Assembly: GCA_027493545.1 (NCBI GenBank)
Contig: JAOSKR010000001.1
Location: 648,001-712,000, forward strand
Origin: Roseovarius sp.
GTDB taxonomy: Bacteria; Pseudomonadota; Alphaproteobacteria; Rhodobacterales; Rhodobacteraceae
DNA length: 64,000 bases
Direction: 5' to 3'
The position numbers and the translations under genes are program-made. Numbering within the stretch: position 1 is the stretch's first letter; each line of letters starts with the position of its first letter. This document shows, one piece after another, positions 57,136 to 64,000 of the stretch. The notes below the pieces were generated by a model that did no database searches, was not told where the DNA came from, and was given only the letters and a program-made list of their open reading frames with translations.

Positions 57136-57150
57136 GTCACAGTTTGTGAC
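57136..57150. promoter_or_regulatory. Palindrome GTCACA-GTT-TGTGAC
   Basis: Perfect 6-bp inverted repeat with a 3-base centre, 78 bases upstream of the TauE/SafE start and in a 200-base spacer otherwise lacking features. It looks like a dimeric-regulator operator. The regulator is unknown. Confidence 0.45.
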
Positions 57151-57290
57151 CTATACTTGCATTGCGTGAACGTGTTCGGAAAATCCGAAACAGGGCTTCG
57201 GATATTCCGTGACCGGGCATGCGCGCGAGTCCGGGCCTGTTTCTTCCCGGTCTGAAATACCCGGCCCGTCATCGGCAGATGGCGCTGCGG

Positions 57291-57710
57291 TCAGCGGAAA
57301 AGACGCCGTTCCAGTACCAGCGCGTCCTCGCGGCCACCGTCCGGCCGCGCGTAATAGCCTTCCCGCCGTCCAACCGGCCGGTATTCCAGCGCCGCGTAGA
57401 GCGCGCGCGCGGCGACGTTTTCGGCGCCGACCTCGAGCAACACCCGTTCCGCTCCGCGTCGGGCGACCTCGGCGTGCAGCGTCTCCAGGGCGGCGCGCGC
57501 CAGCCCCCGGCGGCGAGCCGCCGGCCGGGTGGCCACCGTCAGGATCTCGGCATCACCGGCGACGATCCTTGCCAGTGCAAAACCCTCGGGGGTGCCGGCC
57601 ACGAGTACCCGCGGGTCGTCGAGAAGCCTTGCGAATTCCTCGGCGCGCCACGCCCGGCCCAGCCCGGCAAAGGCGCATGCGTGGCAGGCGGCCAGCGTCT
57701 CAGGCGTCAT
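57291..57710 (-). CDS. rimI: Ribosomal protein S18 alanine N-acetyltransferase
   Basis: GNAT enzyme of 139 residues. Acetyl-CoA motif ATRPAARRRGLARAALETL, then LLEVGAENVAARALYAALEY and the RREGYYARPDGGREDALVL end typical of RimI. It overlaps tsaB by 11 bases; the tsaB-rimI order supports the assignment, since an isolated GNAT would be ambiguous. ATG 57710 lies within the 3' end of tsaB. Confidence 0.87.
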   Translation of the reverse strand: MTPETLAACHACAFAGLGRAWRAEEFARLLDDPRVLVAGTPEGFALARIVAGDAEILTVATRPAARRRGLARAALETLHAEVARRGAERVLLEVGAENVAARALYAALEYRPVGRREGYYARPDGGREDALVLERRLFR

Positions 57711-58296
57711 CGTCGAGGATGACCGGCGGCGCCTCGCGCGGCGGGGCCGCATCCACCGGGCGGACATAGAGCGGCGCCGGGGCCGGAAAGGGAGGCACCG
57801 CCGCAGCGGCAAGGCGGGCGATGGCGATGGCCAGGTTCACCGGGTCCGGCGGCAGCGCCAGCGGCAGGCGGCGCGCCACGGTCCCGGTCGCGGGCACCAG
57901 CCGGGGCGCGGCGCCGGCTTCGCGGACATAAATTTGGTCGCGCGGGGCGGGGACGGCGGGCAGGTGCGCCCCGGTGCGGCCGTGTGCGATGGCGTCGAAG
58001 GTGCTTATCCCCAGCACCGGGATGTCAAGCGCCAGCGCCAGACCGCGCGCGGCCGCCACGGCGATGCGGATGCCGGTGAAATTGCCCGGCCCCACGCCGA
58101 CGCCCAGCCGGGCAAGGTCACGCCAGCCGAGGCCGGCCTGAGCCAGCACCTCCTCCAGCAGCGGCATCAGCCGTTCGGCCTGTCCGCGCCCCATCTCTTC
58201 CGAGCGTGCCACGAGAACCCGGTCGCCCGACAGCAAAGCGGCCGCGCAATGCGCGGCCGATGTGTCGAACCCCAGAACCGCCGCGTCAGAGCCCAA
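57700..58296 (-). CDS. tsaB: tRNA threonylcarbamoyladenosine biosynthesis protein TsaB
   Basis: Partner of TsaD in forming t6A37 on ANN-decoding tRNAs; 198 residues. ASKHA fold signatures: VLGFDTSAAHCAAALLSGD, MGRGQAERLMPLLEEVL and VGVGPGNFTGIRIAVAAARG. Starts at TTG 58296, overlapping the nfu stop by 11 bases, and overlaps rimI by 11 bases at the other end, so nfu-tsaB-rimI form one tight operon. Confidence 0.92.
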   Translation of the reverse strand: MGSDAAVLGFDTSAAHCAAALLSGDRVLVARSEEMGRGQAERLMPLLEEVLAQAGLGWRDLARLGVGVGPGNFTGIRIAVAAARGLALALDIPVLGISTFDAIAHGRTGAHLPAVPAPRDQIYVREAGAAPRLVPATGTVARRLPLALPPDPVNLAIAIARLAAAAVPPFPAPAPLYVRPVDAAPPREAPPVILDDDA

Positions 58297-58849
58297 CCGG
58301 GCGCACCTCGGTCACTTCGGGAATGTAATGGCGCAACAGGTTCTCGATGCCCATCTTCAGGGTGATGGTCGACGAGGGGCAGCCGGCGCAGGCGCCCTGC
58401 ATGTGCAGGTAGACGACGCCGCGGTCGAAGCCGTGAAAGGTGATGTCGCCGCCGTCCTGCGCCACCGCCGGGCGCACACGGGTGTCGAGCAGCTCCTTGA
58501 TCTGGCCGACGATCTCGCCATCCTCGCCGTGATGCTCGGCATGACCCGAACCGGCGGCCTCGCTGCCGGGCATCACCGGCTGGCCGGACTGGAAATGCTC
58601 CATGATCGCGCCGAGGATGGCGGGTTTCATGTGGTCCCACTCGCTGCTCTCGGCCTTGGTCACGGTGACGAAATCGTTGCCGAAGAACACGCCGGCGACC
58701 CCTTGCACCTTGAACAGCCGTTCGGCCAGCGGCGATCGGCCGGCGGTCTCTGCCGAGGGGAAGTCGGCGGTGCCGGCCTCCAGCACGGTCTGGCCGGGCA
58801 GGAATTTCAGGGTTGCCGGGTTGGGGGTGGATTCGGTCTGGATGAACAT
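58286..58849 (-). CDS. NifU-like Fe-S scaffold/carrier protein (Nfu)
   Basis: 187-residue iron-sulfur carrier. The N-terminal Nfu domain starts MFIQTESTPNPATLKFLPG; the C-terminal NifU domain has VRPAVAQDGGDITFHGFDRG and the cluster-binding CxxC in GACAGCPSSTITLKMGIENL. A His/Glu-rich linker (GHAEHHGEDGE) joins them. ATG 58849 begins the conserved domain. It heads nfu-tsaB-rimI and has a good vegetative promoter 30-60 bases upstream. Confidence 0.92.
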   Translation of the reverse strand: MFIQTESTPNPATLKFLPGQTVLEAGTADFPSAETAGRSPLAERLFKVQGVAGVFFGNDFVTVTKAESSEWDHMKPAILGAIMEHFQSGQPVMPGSEAAGSGHAEHHGEDGEIVGQIKELLDTRVRPAVAQDGGDITFHGFDRGVVYLHMQGACAGCPSSTITLKMGIENLLRHYIPEVTEVRPVGL

Positions 58850-58879
58850 GGGAAATGCCTCTCTCGCGTGGCTTACCTG

Positions 58880-58908
58880 CATATGCGCTCCGGGGCCGCG
58901 CCTGTCAA
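58880..58908 (-). promoter_or_regulatory. Vegetative promoter of nfu-tsaB-rimI
   Basis: On the minus strand TTGACA (58908-58903), a 17-base spacer and CATATG (58885-58880). The -35 is a perfect consensus. Predicted start near 58873, a leader of about 25 bases to ATG 58849. Confidence 0.7.
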
Positions 58909-58954
58909 GGTTTGGAACTATTCTAAATAACTGCAAACCCGGCCGTCAGGGTTG

Positions 58955-59299
58955 CTATTCGATCGCGCGGATGAGCTTGCGTTCGAGCACCCGCAGCACC
59001 GTACGCAGGTCGCCGCCGCGCCTGAGCACGCGCCCGTCCAGGCCGATCACCGCGTACTGGCCCTGCCGGGCACGCAGGTGGGGCCGCTTCTCGATCCGGT
59101 AGAGCGGGGTCTCGGCGGTGCGGCGAAAGACCGAAAAGACCGCCGCGTCGCGCAGATGCGAAATCCCGTAGTCGCGCCACTCGCCGGCTGCGACCATACG
59201 CCCGTAAAGCGACAGGATGACGCCCAGCTCGGCCCGTGCGAAGGTGACAGGCGCACCGCCTGACGGTGCCTGAAATGGCGTGGGGGTCTGGAACGTCAT
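58955..59299 (-). CDS. DUF2794 family protein
   Basis: 114-residue conserved alphaproteobacterial protein of unknown function. Core VTFARAELGVILSLYGRMVA, EWRDYGISHLRDAAVFSVFR, PLYRIEKRPHLRARQGQYAV and the basic C-terminus LRRGGDLRTVLRVLERKLIR. No signal or membrane segment; the many Arg residues may suit nucleic-acid contact, which is speculation. ATG 59299 follows AAGGATTTGGCC. Confidence 0.88.
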   Translation of the reverse strand: MTFQTPTPFQAPSGGAPVTFARAELGVILSLYGRMVAAGEWRDYGISHLRDAAVFSVFRRTAETPLYRIEKRPHLRARQGQYAVIGLDGRVLRRGGDLRTVLRVLERKLIRAIE

Positions 59300-59354
59300 G
59301 GCCAAATCCTTGCCGCAAGTGACCAAGAAAGCAAGAAAAATACGTTCATGGCGG

Positions 59355-59811
59355 TCAGGTGATCGCCTCCAGCCGTTCCTTGGACAGATCGCCCGGCACG
59401 ATCGTGATCGGGATCGGCAGCGAGCCGGAATTGCGTGTGAGCTGGGTGACCAGCGGTCCCGGCCCCTTCTTGTCGGTTCCCGCCCCAAGAACCAGCACGC
59501 CGATCGCGGGGTCGTCGTGGATCTGCGCCATGATTTCGGCGACCGGTTCGCCCTCGCGGATCGCCAGTTCGGGGTCGATCCCCTGCCGGTCGCGCATCCA
59601 TTTGGCGAAGACCTCGAAATGGGCGTGGATGCGATCGCGCGCCTCCTCGCGCATGATGTCGCTGACGCCGATCCAGTGGTTGAACTCTTCCGGCGGGATC
59701 ACCGCCGGGACCTCGACCCCGGCGCCGGTCTTGGCGGCGCGCATGGCGGCGAACCGCATCGCGTTGAGACACTCCTTGCTGTCGTCCAGCACCACCGAGG
59801 AACTTGCGCAT
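59355..59811 (-). CDS. Universal stress protein family
   Basis: 151 residues after repair. The Usp fold: MRKFLVVLDDSKECLNAMRF at the start (frame repaired), VEVPAVIPPEEFNHWIGVSD, and the ATP-binding end VLVLGAGTDKKGPGPLV...GSLPIPITIVPG. One C too many at 59795-59796 breaks the first strand. The nucleotide loop is close to G-2x-G-9x-G but not exact, so ATP binding is uncertain. Single gene, 112 bases from the next. Confidence 0.87.
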
Positions 59812-59923
59812 GCATCCTCTCCCTTGCCCGGCCGGGCGCATCATGCCCCGAAGCCCGGGGACCTGGCAACAAGACCCTGCCGCCGCCGGTTGCCGCACCA
59901 TGCCGCACCACCGGCCCTGCCGT

Positions 59924-60952
59924 TCAGTCGAAGGTGCCCGTGACCCGGCCGAGCAGCATGAAGGCGCGCGCGGTGCGGGTGTTCGACATCTCGCCCAGTT
60001 CGGCATCGGTGGCGGTCCCGGCAAAGCTCGAGATGCCGCGGTCGAAGATGCGCAGGAAATGGTGCACCGCATCGCGAAAGATCGGGTCGTTCTTCATCCG
60101 TGCCGCAGTCAGCGCCAGCGACGCGCGATCGCGGATGCCGCCCAGCATCGCCACCGCGCGCCCGCGTTCGCCGGCGGCAAATCGACGCCAGATCTCGGGG
60201 CGGGCCTGGTCGGGGCGCAGGTCGTCCATGTAGATGCCGTCCTGCGACATCAGTGTCAGTACGTCCTGTGCGGCCCGGATCAGCTTTGCGGTCTCGCGGT
60301 GCTTCAGTGCGCGGCGCAGGGCGGCGAACCCGTTCCTGTCCTCGGCGGTGTCGGGGAAATTCAGCGCCCGGATGAAATCGGCCGTCTTCAGCGGCGGGCG
60401 CATTTCCTCGGCCGTGGTGCCGAGCGGCAACGCCGTCTGGCTGGCGGTCTCGTCGGTCTGCGGCCGGGACGAGGGCGAAACCGCGACCGCGGGTGCCGGC
60501 GCGGCGGCGCGAGAGGACGAAAACGCCGCCAGCGCGCTTTGCGTCTTGCGCTGGGCCGCCGCGATCTCTTCGAGCTTGCGCGCCACCGAGGGTTCGGCCA
60601 GGGCGTTACGGTTTTGCGCCTGGGCGATATACGAGTGCCGGATCGCATCGATGGCGACCTGCAGCCGCTGGCTTTCCTCGCGCATCACCTTCGAGGCGCG
60701 TGCCGCCGTCGCCGCCACCCAGATCATGCCCACCGGCATGAAGACGGCGAGCATCACCACCAGAAACCACACCGCGCCGCCTTCGCCGCCCATTGTCGCC
60801 GCCGGATCGCTGGCCAGAAAGACCAGTGCCGCCAGCGCCAGCCACAGCACCGACAGCAGGACGGCAACCATTTCGATCGCGGTGATCCGCGCGTGGTCCG
60901 GTTTCGGTTTGAACGCCAGCGGCGCTGGCGGGGTTTCCTGACGGTCAGGCAT
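59924..60952 (-). CDS. Membrane protein of unknown function
   Basis: 342 residues. Two adjacent membrane helices (MVAVLLSVLWLALAALVFLA, about 28-47; and VWFLVVMLAVFMPVGMIWVA, about 61-80) form an N-terminal hairpin, then a coiled-coil-like segment (VMREESQRLQVAIDAIRHSY), a Ser/Ala/Pro linker (about 145-175) and a cytoplasmic helical domain (MRPPLKTADFIRALNFPDTA to the end). No enzyme motif. Lies 12 bases downstream of greA on the same strand and may be co-transcribed with it. Not recognised beyond a general resemblance to other Rhodobacteraceae hypotheticals. Confidence 0.85.
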   Translation of the reverse strand: MPDRQETPPAPLAFKPKPDHARITAIEMVAVLLSVLWLALAALVFLASDPAATMGGEGGAVWFLVVMLAVFMPVGMIWVAATAARASKVMREESQRLQVAIDAIRHSYIAQAQNRNALAEPSVARKLEEIAAAQRKTQSALAAFSSSRAAAPAPAVAVSPSSRPQTDETASQTALPLGTTAEEMRPPLKTADFIRALNFPDTAEDRNGFAALRRALKHRETAKLIRAAQDVLTLMSQDGIYMDDLRPDQARPEIWRRFAAGERGRAVAMLGGIRDRASLALTAARMKNDPIFRDAVHHFLRIFDRGISSFAGTATDAELGEMSNTRTARAFMLLGRVTGTFD

Positions 60953-60964
60953 GGTGCGGACCTG

Positions 60965-61435
60965 CTAGAGATAGGCGATCCTTATCACCTCGTAGCATTT
61001 CTCGCCACCGGGCGTGTGCACCTCGACGCTGTCGCCCTCTTCCTTGCCGATCAGCGCGCGCGCGATGGGCGATTTGATGTTCATGAGGCCCCTGTCGATA
61101 TCGGCCTCGTATTCGCCCACGATCTGCCAGGTCTTTTCCTCGTTGGTGTCCTCATCCACCAGCGTGACGGTGGCGCCGAACTTGATCGGGCCCGACAGTT
61201 TCGACGGGTCGATCACCTCGGCCCGGCTGATCGCGCCCTCGAGTTCCCTGATCCGCCCCTCGATGAAGGACTGACTTTCCTTGGCCGAATGGTATTCGGC
61301 GTTCTCGCTCAGATCGCCATGATCGCGGGCCTCCGCGATTGCCCGGATGATGGCCGGGCGCTCGACCGACTTGAGCTGTTTCAACTCAGCCTCGATGGCG
61401 GTGAATCCCTGGCGTGTCATCGGATTTTTTTCCAT
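60965..61435 (-). CDS. greA: Transcription elongation factor GreA
   Basis: Rescues backtracked RNA polymerase by stimulating transcript cleavage; 156 residues. The N-terminal coiled coil has [20 protein letters not shown] followed by [13 protein letters not shown], with the catalytic Asp/Glu at its tip; the C-terminal FKBP-like domain has [40 protein letters not shown] and [14 protein letters not shown] 61435 gives MEKNPMT; the second ATG (61420) is an alternative start. Intact. Confidence 0.95.
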   Translation of the reverse strand: MEKNPMTRQGFTAIEAELKQLKSVERPAIIRAIAEARDHGDLSENAEYHSAKESQSFIEGRIRELEGAISRAEVIDPSKLSGPIKFGATVTLVDEDTNEEKTWQIVGEYEADIDRGLMNIKSPIARALIGKEEGDSVEVHTPGGEKCYEVIRIAYL

Positions 61436-61703
61436 CCGTGGGGCCCCTTCGTGATGACGGGGCCGCACGATGCGACCCCGGCCCGTTCTTCGTTCTGCGT
61501 ACCCGCGCAATCTGCCCCGAGCGAAGCCGGCATTGCAAGAGGCGATGCGCGCCGGTCCGGTCGGGCGACGGTGAAAGCGCGGCAAATTGACGTTGCGAGG
61601 CGGGTTTGGCGCGCGGTTGCAATTGACGCGGCCCGTGGCAAGACGATAACCACATGCGGAAGTCAGCCAGGCGGGTGCCCGCCATGCCGGGAGGAAAGCG
61701 GAC

Positions 61704-63350
61704 ATGTCCGAGATCGAACGCGAAGCCATGGAATACGACGTCGTCATCGTCGGCGCGGGGCCGGCGGGGCTCAGCGCCGCGATCCGGCTCAAGCAGCTCG
61801 ATCCCGAACGCGCCGTGGTGGTGCTGGAAAAGGGCTCGGAGGTGGGCGCGCATATCCTCTCGGGCGCGGTGCTCGACCCGTGCGGGCTCGACGCGCTCAT
61901 CCCCGACTGGAAGGAGAAGGGCGCGCCGCTGAACACCCCCGTCACCTCGGACCGCTTCTACATGCTGGGCGCCGGCGGCGGCATCCGCGTACCCAACTGG
62001 CCGATGCCGCCGCTGATGAACAACCACGGCAACTATGTCGTCTCAATGGGCAATGTCTGCCGCTGGATGGCCGAACAGGCCGAGGCGCTGGGGGTCGAGA
62101 TTTTCCCCGGCATGGCGTGCTCCGAGATGGTCTACGGCGATGCCGGAGAAGTGAAGGGCGTCGTCGCCGGTGAGTTCGGCCTCAACCCCGACGGCACCCC
62201 GGGCCCCAACTACGAGCCGGGGATGGAACTGCACGGCAAGTACGTCTTCTTGTGCGAGGGCGTGCGCGGGTCGCTGTCAAAGCAGGTGATCGCCAGATAC
62301 GATCTTGCCAAAGGGCACGAGCCGCAGAAATACGGGCTCGGCATGAAGGAGATCTGGGAGATCGACCCGGAAAAGCACCGCCCCGGCAGCGTCACCCACA
62401 CGATGGGCTGGCCGCTGGGCAGGAACGCCGGCGGCGGGTCGTTCATCTATCATCTTGAGAACAACCAAGTCTATGTCGGCTTCGTGGTGCACCTCAATTA
62501 TGCCAATCCGTACCTCTTTCCCTACATGGAATTCCAGCGCTTCAAGCATCACCCGATGGTCGCCGACCTGCTGAAGGGGGGCAAGCGCGTGGCTTACGGC
62601 GCGCGCGCGATCTCCGAAGGCGGCTGGCAGTCGCTGCCCAGGATGGTGATGCCGGGGGCGGCACTGCTGGGTTGTTCGGCGGGGATGGTCAACGTGCCGC
62701 GCATCAAGGGCAACCACAACGCCATGCTGTCGGGCAAGGCCGCGGCCGAGGCTGCGCACGCCGCCATCGAGGCCGGCCGTGCCGGCGACGAGCTCTCTGA
62801 TTACGAGCGTGACGTGCGCGAGGGTCCGATCGGCAAGGATCTGAAAAGGGTACGCAACGTCAAGCCGATGTGGTCGAAATGGGGGCTCACCGCCAGCCTG
62901 GCGCTGGGCGGGGTCGACATGTGGACCAACACCGCCGGCTTCTCGCTCTTCGGGACCATGCGCCACGGCAAGACCGACGCCGAGGCGACCGAGCCGGCCG
63001 ACCGGCACAAGCCGATCGAGTACCCGAAACCCGATGGCCGGATCAGCTTCGACCGGCTGACCAACGTCAGCTTCTCGATGACCAACCACGAGGAAAACCA
63101 GCCCTGTCATCTGCGACTCAGCGATCCGAAGGTTCCGGTCGAGGTCAACCTGGCGAAATACGCCGGCCCCTCGGCGCGCTACTGCCCGGCGGGGGTCTAC
63201 GAGTTCGTGGAAAAGGACGGCAAGCCCGAATTCGTCATCAACTTTCAGAACTGCGTGCACTGCAAGACCTGCGACATCAAGGATCCCGCACAGAATATCA
63301 CTTGGACCACGCCCCAGGGCGGCGACGGGCCGAACTATCCCAACATGTGA
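61704..63350 (+). CDS. Electron-transfer flavoprotein:ubiquinone oxidoreductase
   Basis: Membrane-associated flavo-iron-sulfur enzyme passing electrons from acyl-CoA dehydrogenases, via ETF, to ubiquinone; 548 residues, intact. FAD fold [20 protein letters not shown] at the N-terminus, [20 protein letters not shown], the quinone/membrane region ([20 protein letters not shown]), [20 protein letters not shown], and the 4Fe-4S ligands in [12 protein letters not shown] and [13 protein letters not shown] near the C-terminus. ATG 61704 follows GGAAAGCGGAC. The 268-base spacer to greA shows nothing else clear. Confidence 0.96.
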   Translation: MSEIEREAMEYDVVIVGAGPAGLSAAIRLKQLDPERAVVVLEKGSEVGAHILSGAVLDPCGLDALIPDWKEKGAPLNTPVTSDRFYMLGAGGGIRVPNWPMPPLMNNHGNYVVSMGNVCRWMAEQAEALGVEIFPGMACSEMVYGDAGEVKGVVAGEFGLNPDGTPGPNYEPGMELHGKYVFLCEGVRGSLSKQVIARYDLAKGHEPQKYGLGMKEIWEIDPEKHRPGSVTHTMGWPLGRNAGGGSFIYHLENNQVYVGFVVHLNYANPYLFPYMEFQRFKHHPMVADLLKGGKRVAYGARAISEGGWQSLPRMVMPGAALLGCSAGMVNVPRIKGNHNAMLSGKAAAEAAHAAIEAGRAGDELSDYERDVREGPIGKDLKRVRNVKPMWSKWGLTASLALGGVDMWTNTAGFSLFGTMRHGKTDAEATEPADRHKPIEYPKPDGRISFDRLTNVSFSMTNHEENQPCHLRLSDPKVPVEVNLAKYAGPSARYCPAGVYEFVEKDGKPEFVINFQNCVHCKTCDIKDPAQNITWTTPQGGDGPNYPNM

Positions 63351-63435
63351 CGCCGGCGACGGCGCGGCTCCCGATTGCGCTGCCCGGCGGCGCAGTCTAC
63401 CCTGCGGCCGACAACAACACCAAGAGGCAGTTCTC

Positions 63436-64000
63436 ATCTCCCTGAAACACGCATCCCTTCCGGCCCTCCTGTTCGCTGCGGCCCTGTCGCAGACGGCCGC
63501 GCCACCCGTCCGTGCCGACGAGGCGGTGGGTGCCTACCTCGCCGCCCGCCATGCCAGCCTGAACAAGGATTACGTCGCTGCGGCTGAGTATTTCACCAAG
63601 GCGCTGACCGAGGACTCGTCGAACCCGGCCATCCTCGAAAGCGCGGTCGTGGCGCAGGTTTCGCTGGGCCGGATCGACCGGGCGCTGCCGATCGCGCGCA
63701 GGATCGAGGAAGACGAGCTGCTCAGCCAGGTCGCCTTCATGACGCTCCTGGCCGACGAGGTGAAGCGTGGCGACTATGACGCCGTGCTTGACCGGATCGG
63801 GCGCGAGCACGGCATCGGCCCGCTCGCGGACGGGCTGATTGCCGCCTGGGTCTATCTGGGCAAGGGCGACATGCGCGAGGCGCTGAAACGTTTCGACGAT
63901 GTCGCCGAAGACCGCGGATTGCGCAGCTTCGCGATCTATCACAAGGCGCTGGCGCTGGCCTCGGTCGGCGATTTCGAGACCGCGGAGCGCATCTTTTCCG
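63436..64000 (+). CDS. Exported tetratricopeptide-repeat protein (partial, runs off the window)
   Basis: 188 codons visible, no stop before the window edge. After a hydrophobic leader (LKHASLPALLFAAALSQTAA, probably a signal peptide) come helical repeats: VGAYLAARHASLNKDYVAAA, YFTKALTEDSSNPAILESAV, AAWVYLGKGDMREALKRFDD and LALASVGDFETAERIF, matching TPR spacing. No ATG, GTG or TTG opens this frame at the right place; an ATC at 63436 has AAGAGG 6-7 bases upstream, and CTG 63442 is another candidate. An indel near the start would explain this. Confidence 0.75.
   Translation, partial: MSLKHASLPALLFAAALSQTAAPPVRADEAVGAYLAARHASLNKDYVAAAEYFTKALTEDSSNPAILESAVVAQVSLGRIDRALPIARRIEEDELLSQVAFMTLLADEVKRGDYDAVLDRIGREHGIGPLADGLIAAWVYLGKGDMREALKRFDDVAEDRGLRSFAIYHKALALASVGDFETAERIFS

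Overview
The window reads as chromosomal DNA of an alphaproteobacterium of the Rhodobacteraceae (Roseobacter/Rhodobacter group). GC is high throughout. Markers pointing that way are petABC, a crotonyl-CoA carboxylase/reductase plus ethylmalonyl-CoA mutase (ethylmalonyl-CoA pathway), a sigma-E/ChrR photo-oxidative stress pair, a large leucine-type transporter with its own acyl-CoA ligase, and split lysine-saccharopine genes. I see no rRNA, tRNA, phage, transposase, integrase or CRISPR; it looks like core genome with small intergenic repeats.

Layout. 1-3.1 kb: end of a secreted protein gene, then petA-petB-petC (cytochrome bc1) and a terminator. 3.2-9.1 kb: rlmH-rsfS, an MscS-type channel, a histone-deacetylase-like hydrolase, a short-chain dehydrogenase and a RecD-like helicase. 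9.2-15.3 kb: ethylmalonyl-CoA pathway locus (ccr, an acyltransferase, an acetyltransferase, a small secreted protein, ecm). 15.3-19 kb: DUF4168 protein, acetyltransferase, D-amino-acid-dehydrogenase-like oxidoreductase, a divergent phenylacetate-CoA-ligase-like protein. 19.1-30.3 kb: a protein with a tandemly duplicated unknown domain, the livF-K-M-H-G transporter, a long-chain acyl-CoA ligase, and a divergent hybrid kinase/response regulator pair. 30.4-37.5 kb: a monomeric-looking formate dehydrogenase, thiolase, a STAS/anti-sigma pair, a gamma-glutamyltransferase-like enzyme, hspQ. 37.7-46 kb: lytic transglycosylase, lolA, ftsK, a dapC-like aminotransferase, an amidase, a UbiH-like hydroxylase. 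46.2-51 kb: phosphatase, two saccharopine dehydrogenases, DUF3775 protein, rpoE-chrR with a recognisable sigma-E promoter. 51-64 kb: mltB, rnr, a four-CXXCXGXG mini-protein, TIGR02186/TauE pair, rimI-tsaB-nfu, DUF2794, universal stress protein, a membrane protein of unknown function, greA, ETF-ubiquinone oxidoreductase and the start of a TPR protein.

How genes work together. The ccr/ecm enzymes give acetyl-CoA assimilation; thiolase supplies acetoacetyl-CoA; ETF-QO and cytochrome bc1 feed and use the quinone pool. The liv transporter with its ligase is probably an uptake-and-activation unit for an organic acid, flanked by a two-component system that may sense it. rpoE-chrR is the singlet-oxygen response switch.

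Quality warning. About thirty single-base insertions or deletions, nearly all in or beside short homopolymers, break otherwise normal genes, including essential ones (ftsK, rlmH) and rnr. The most economical reading is uncorrected sequencing error, so these genes are annotated as full-length CDS spanning the indel, with the position given. Lengths quoted for them assume the repair.
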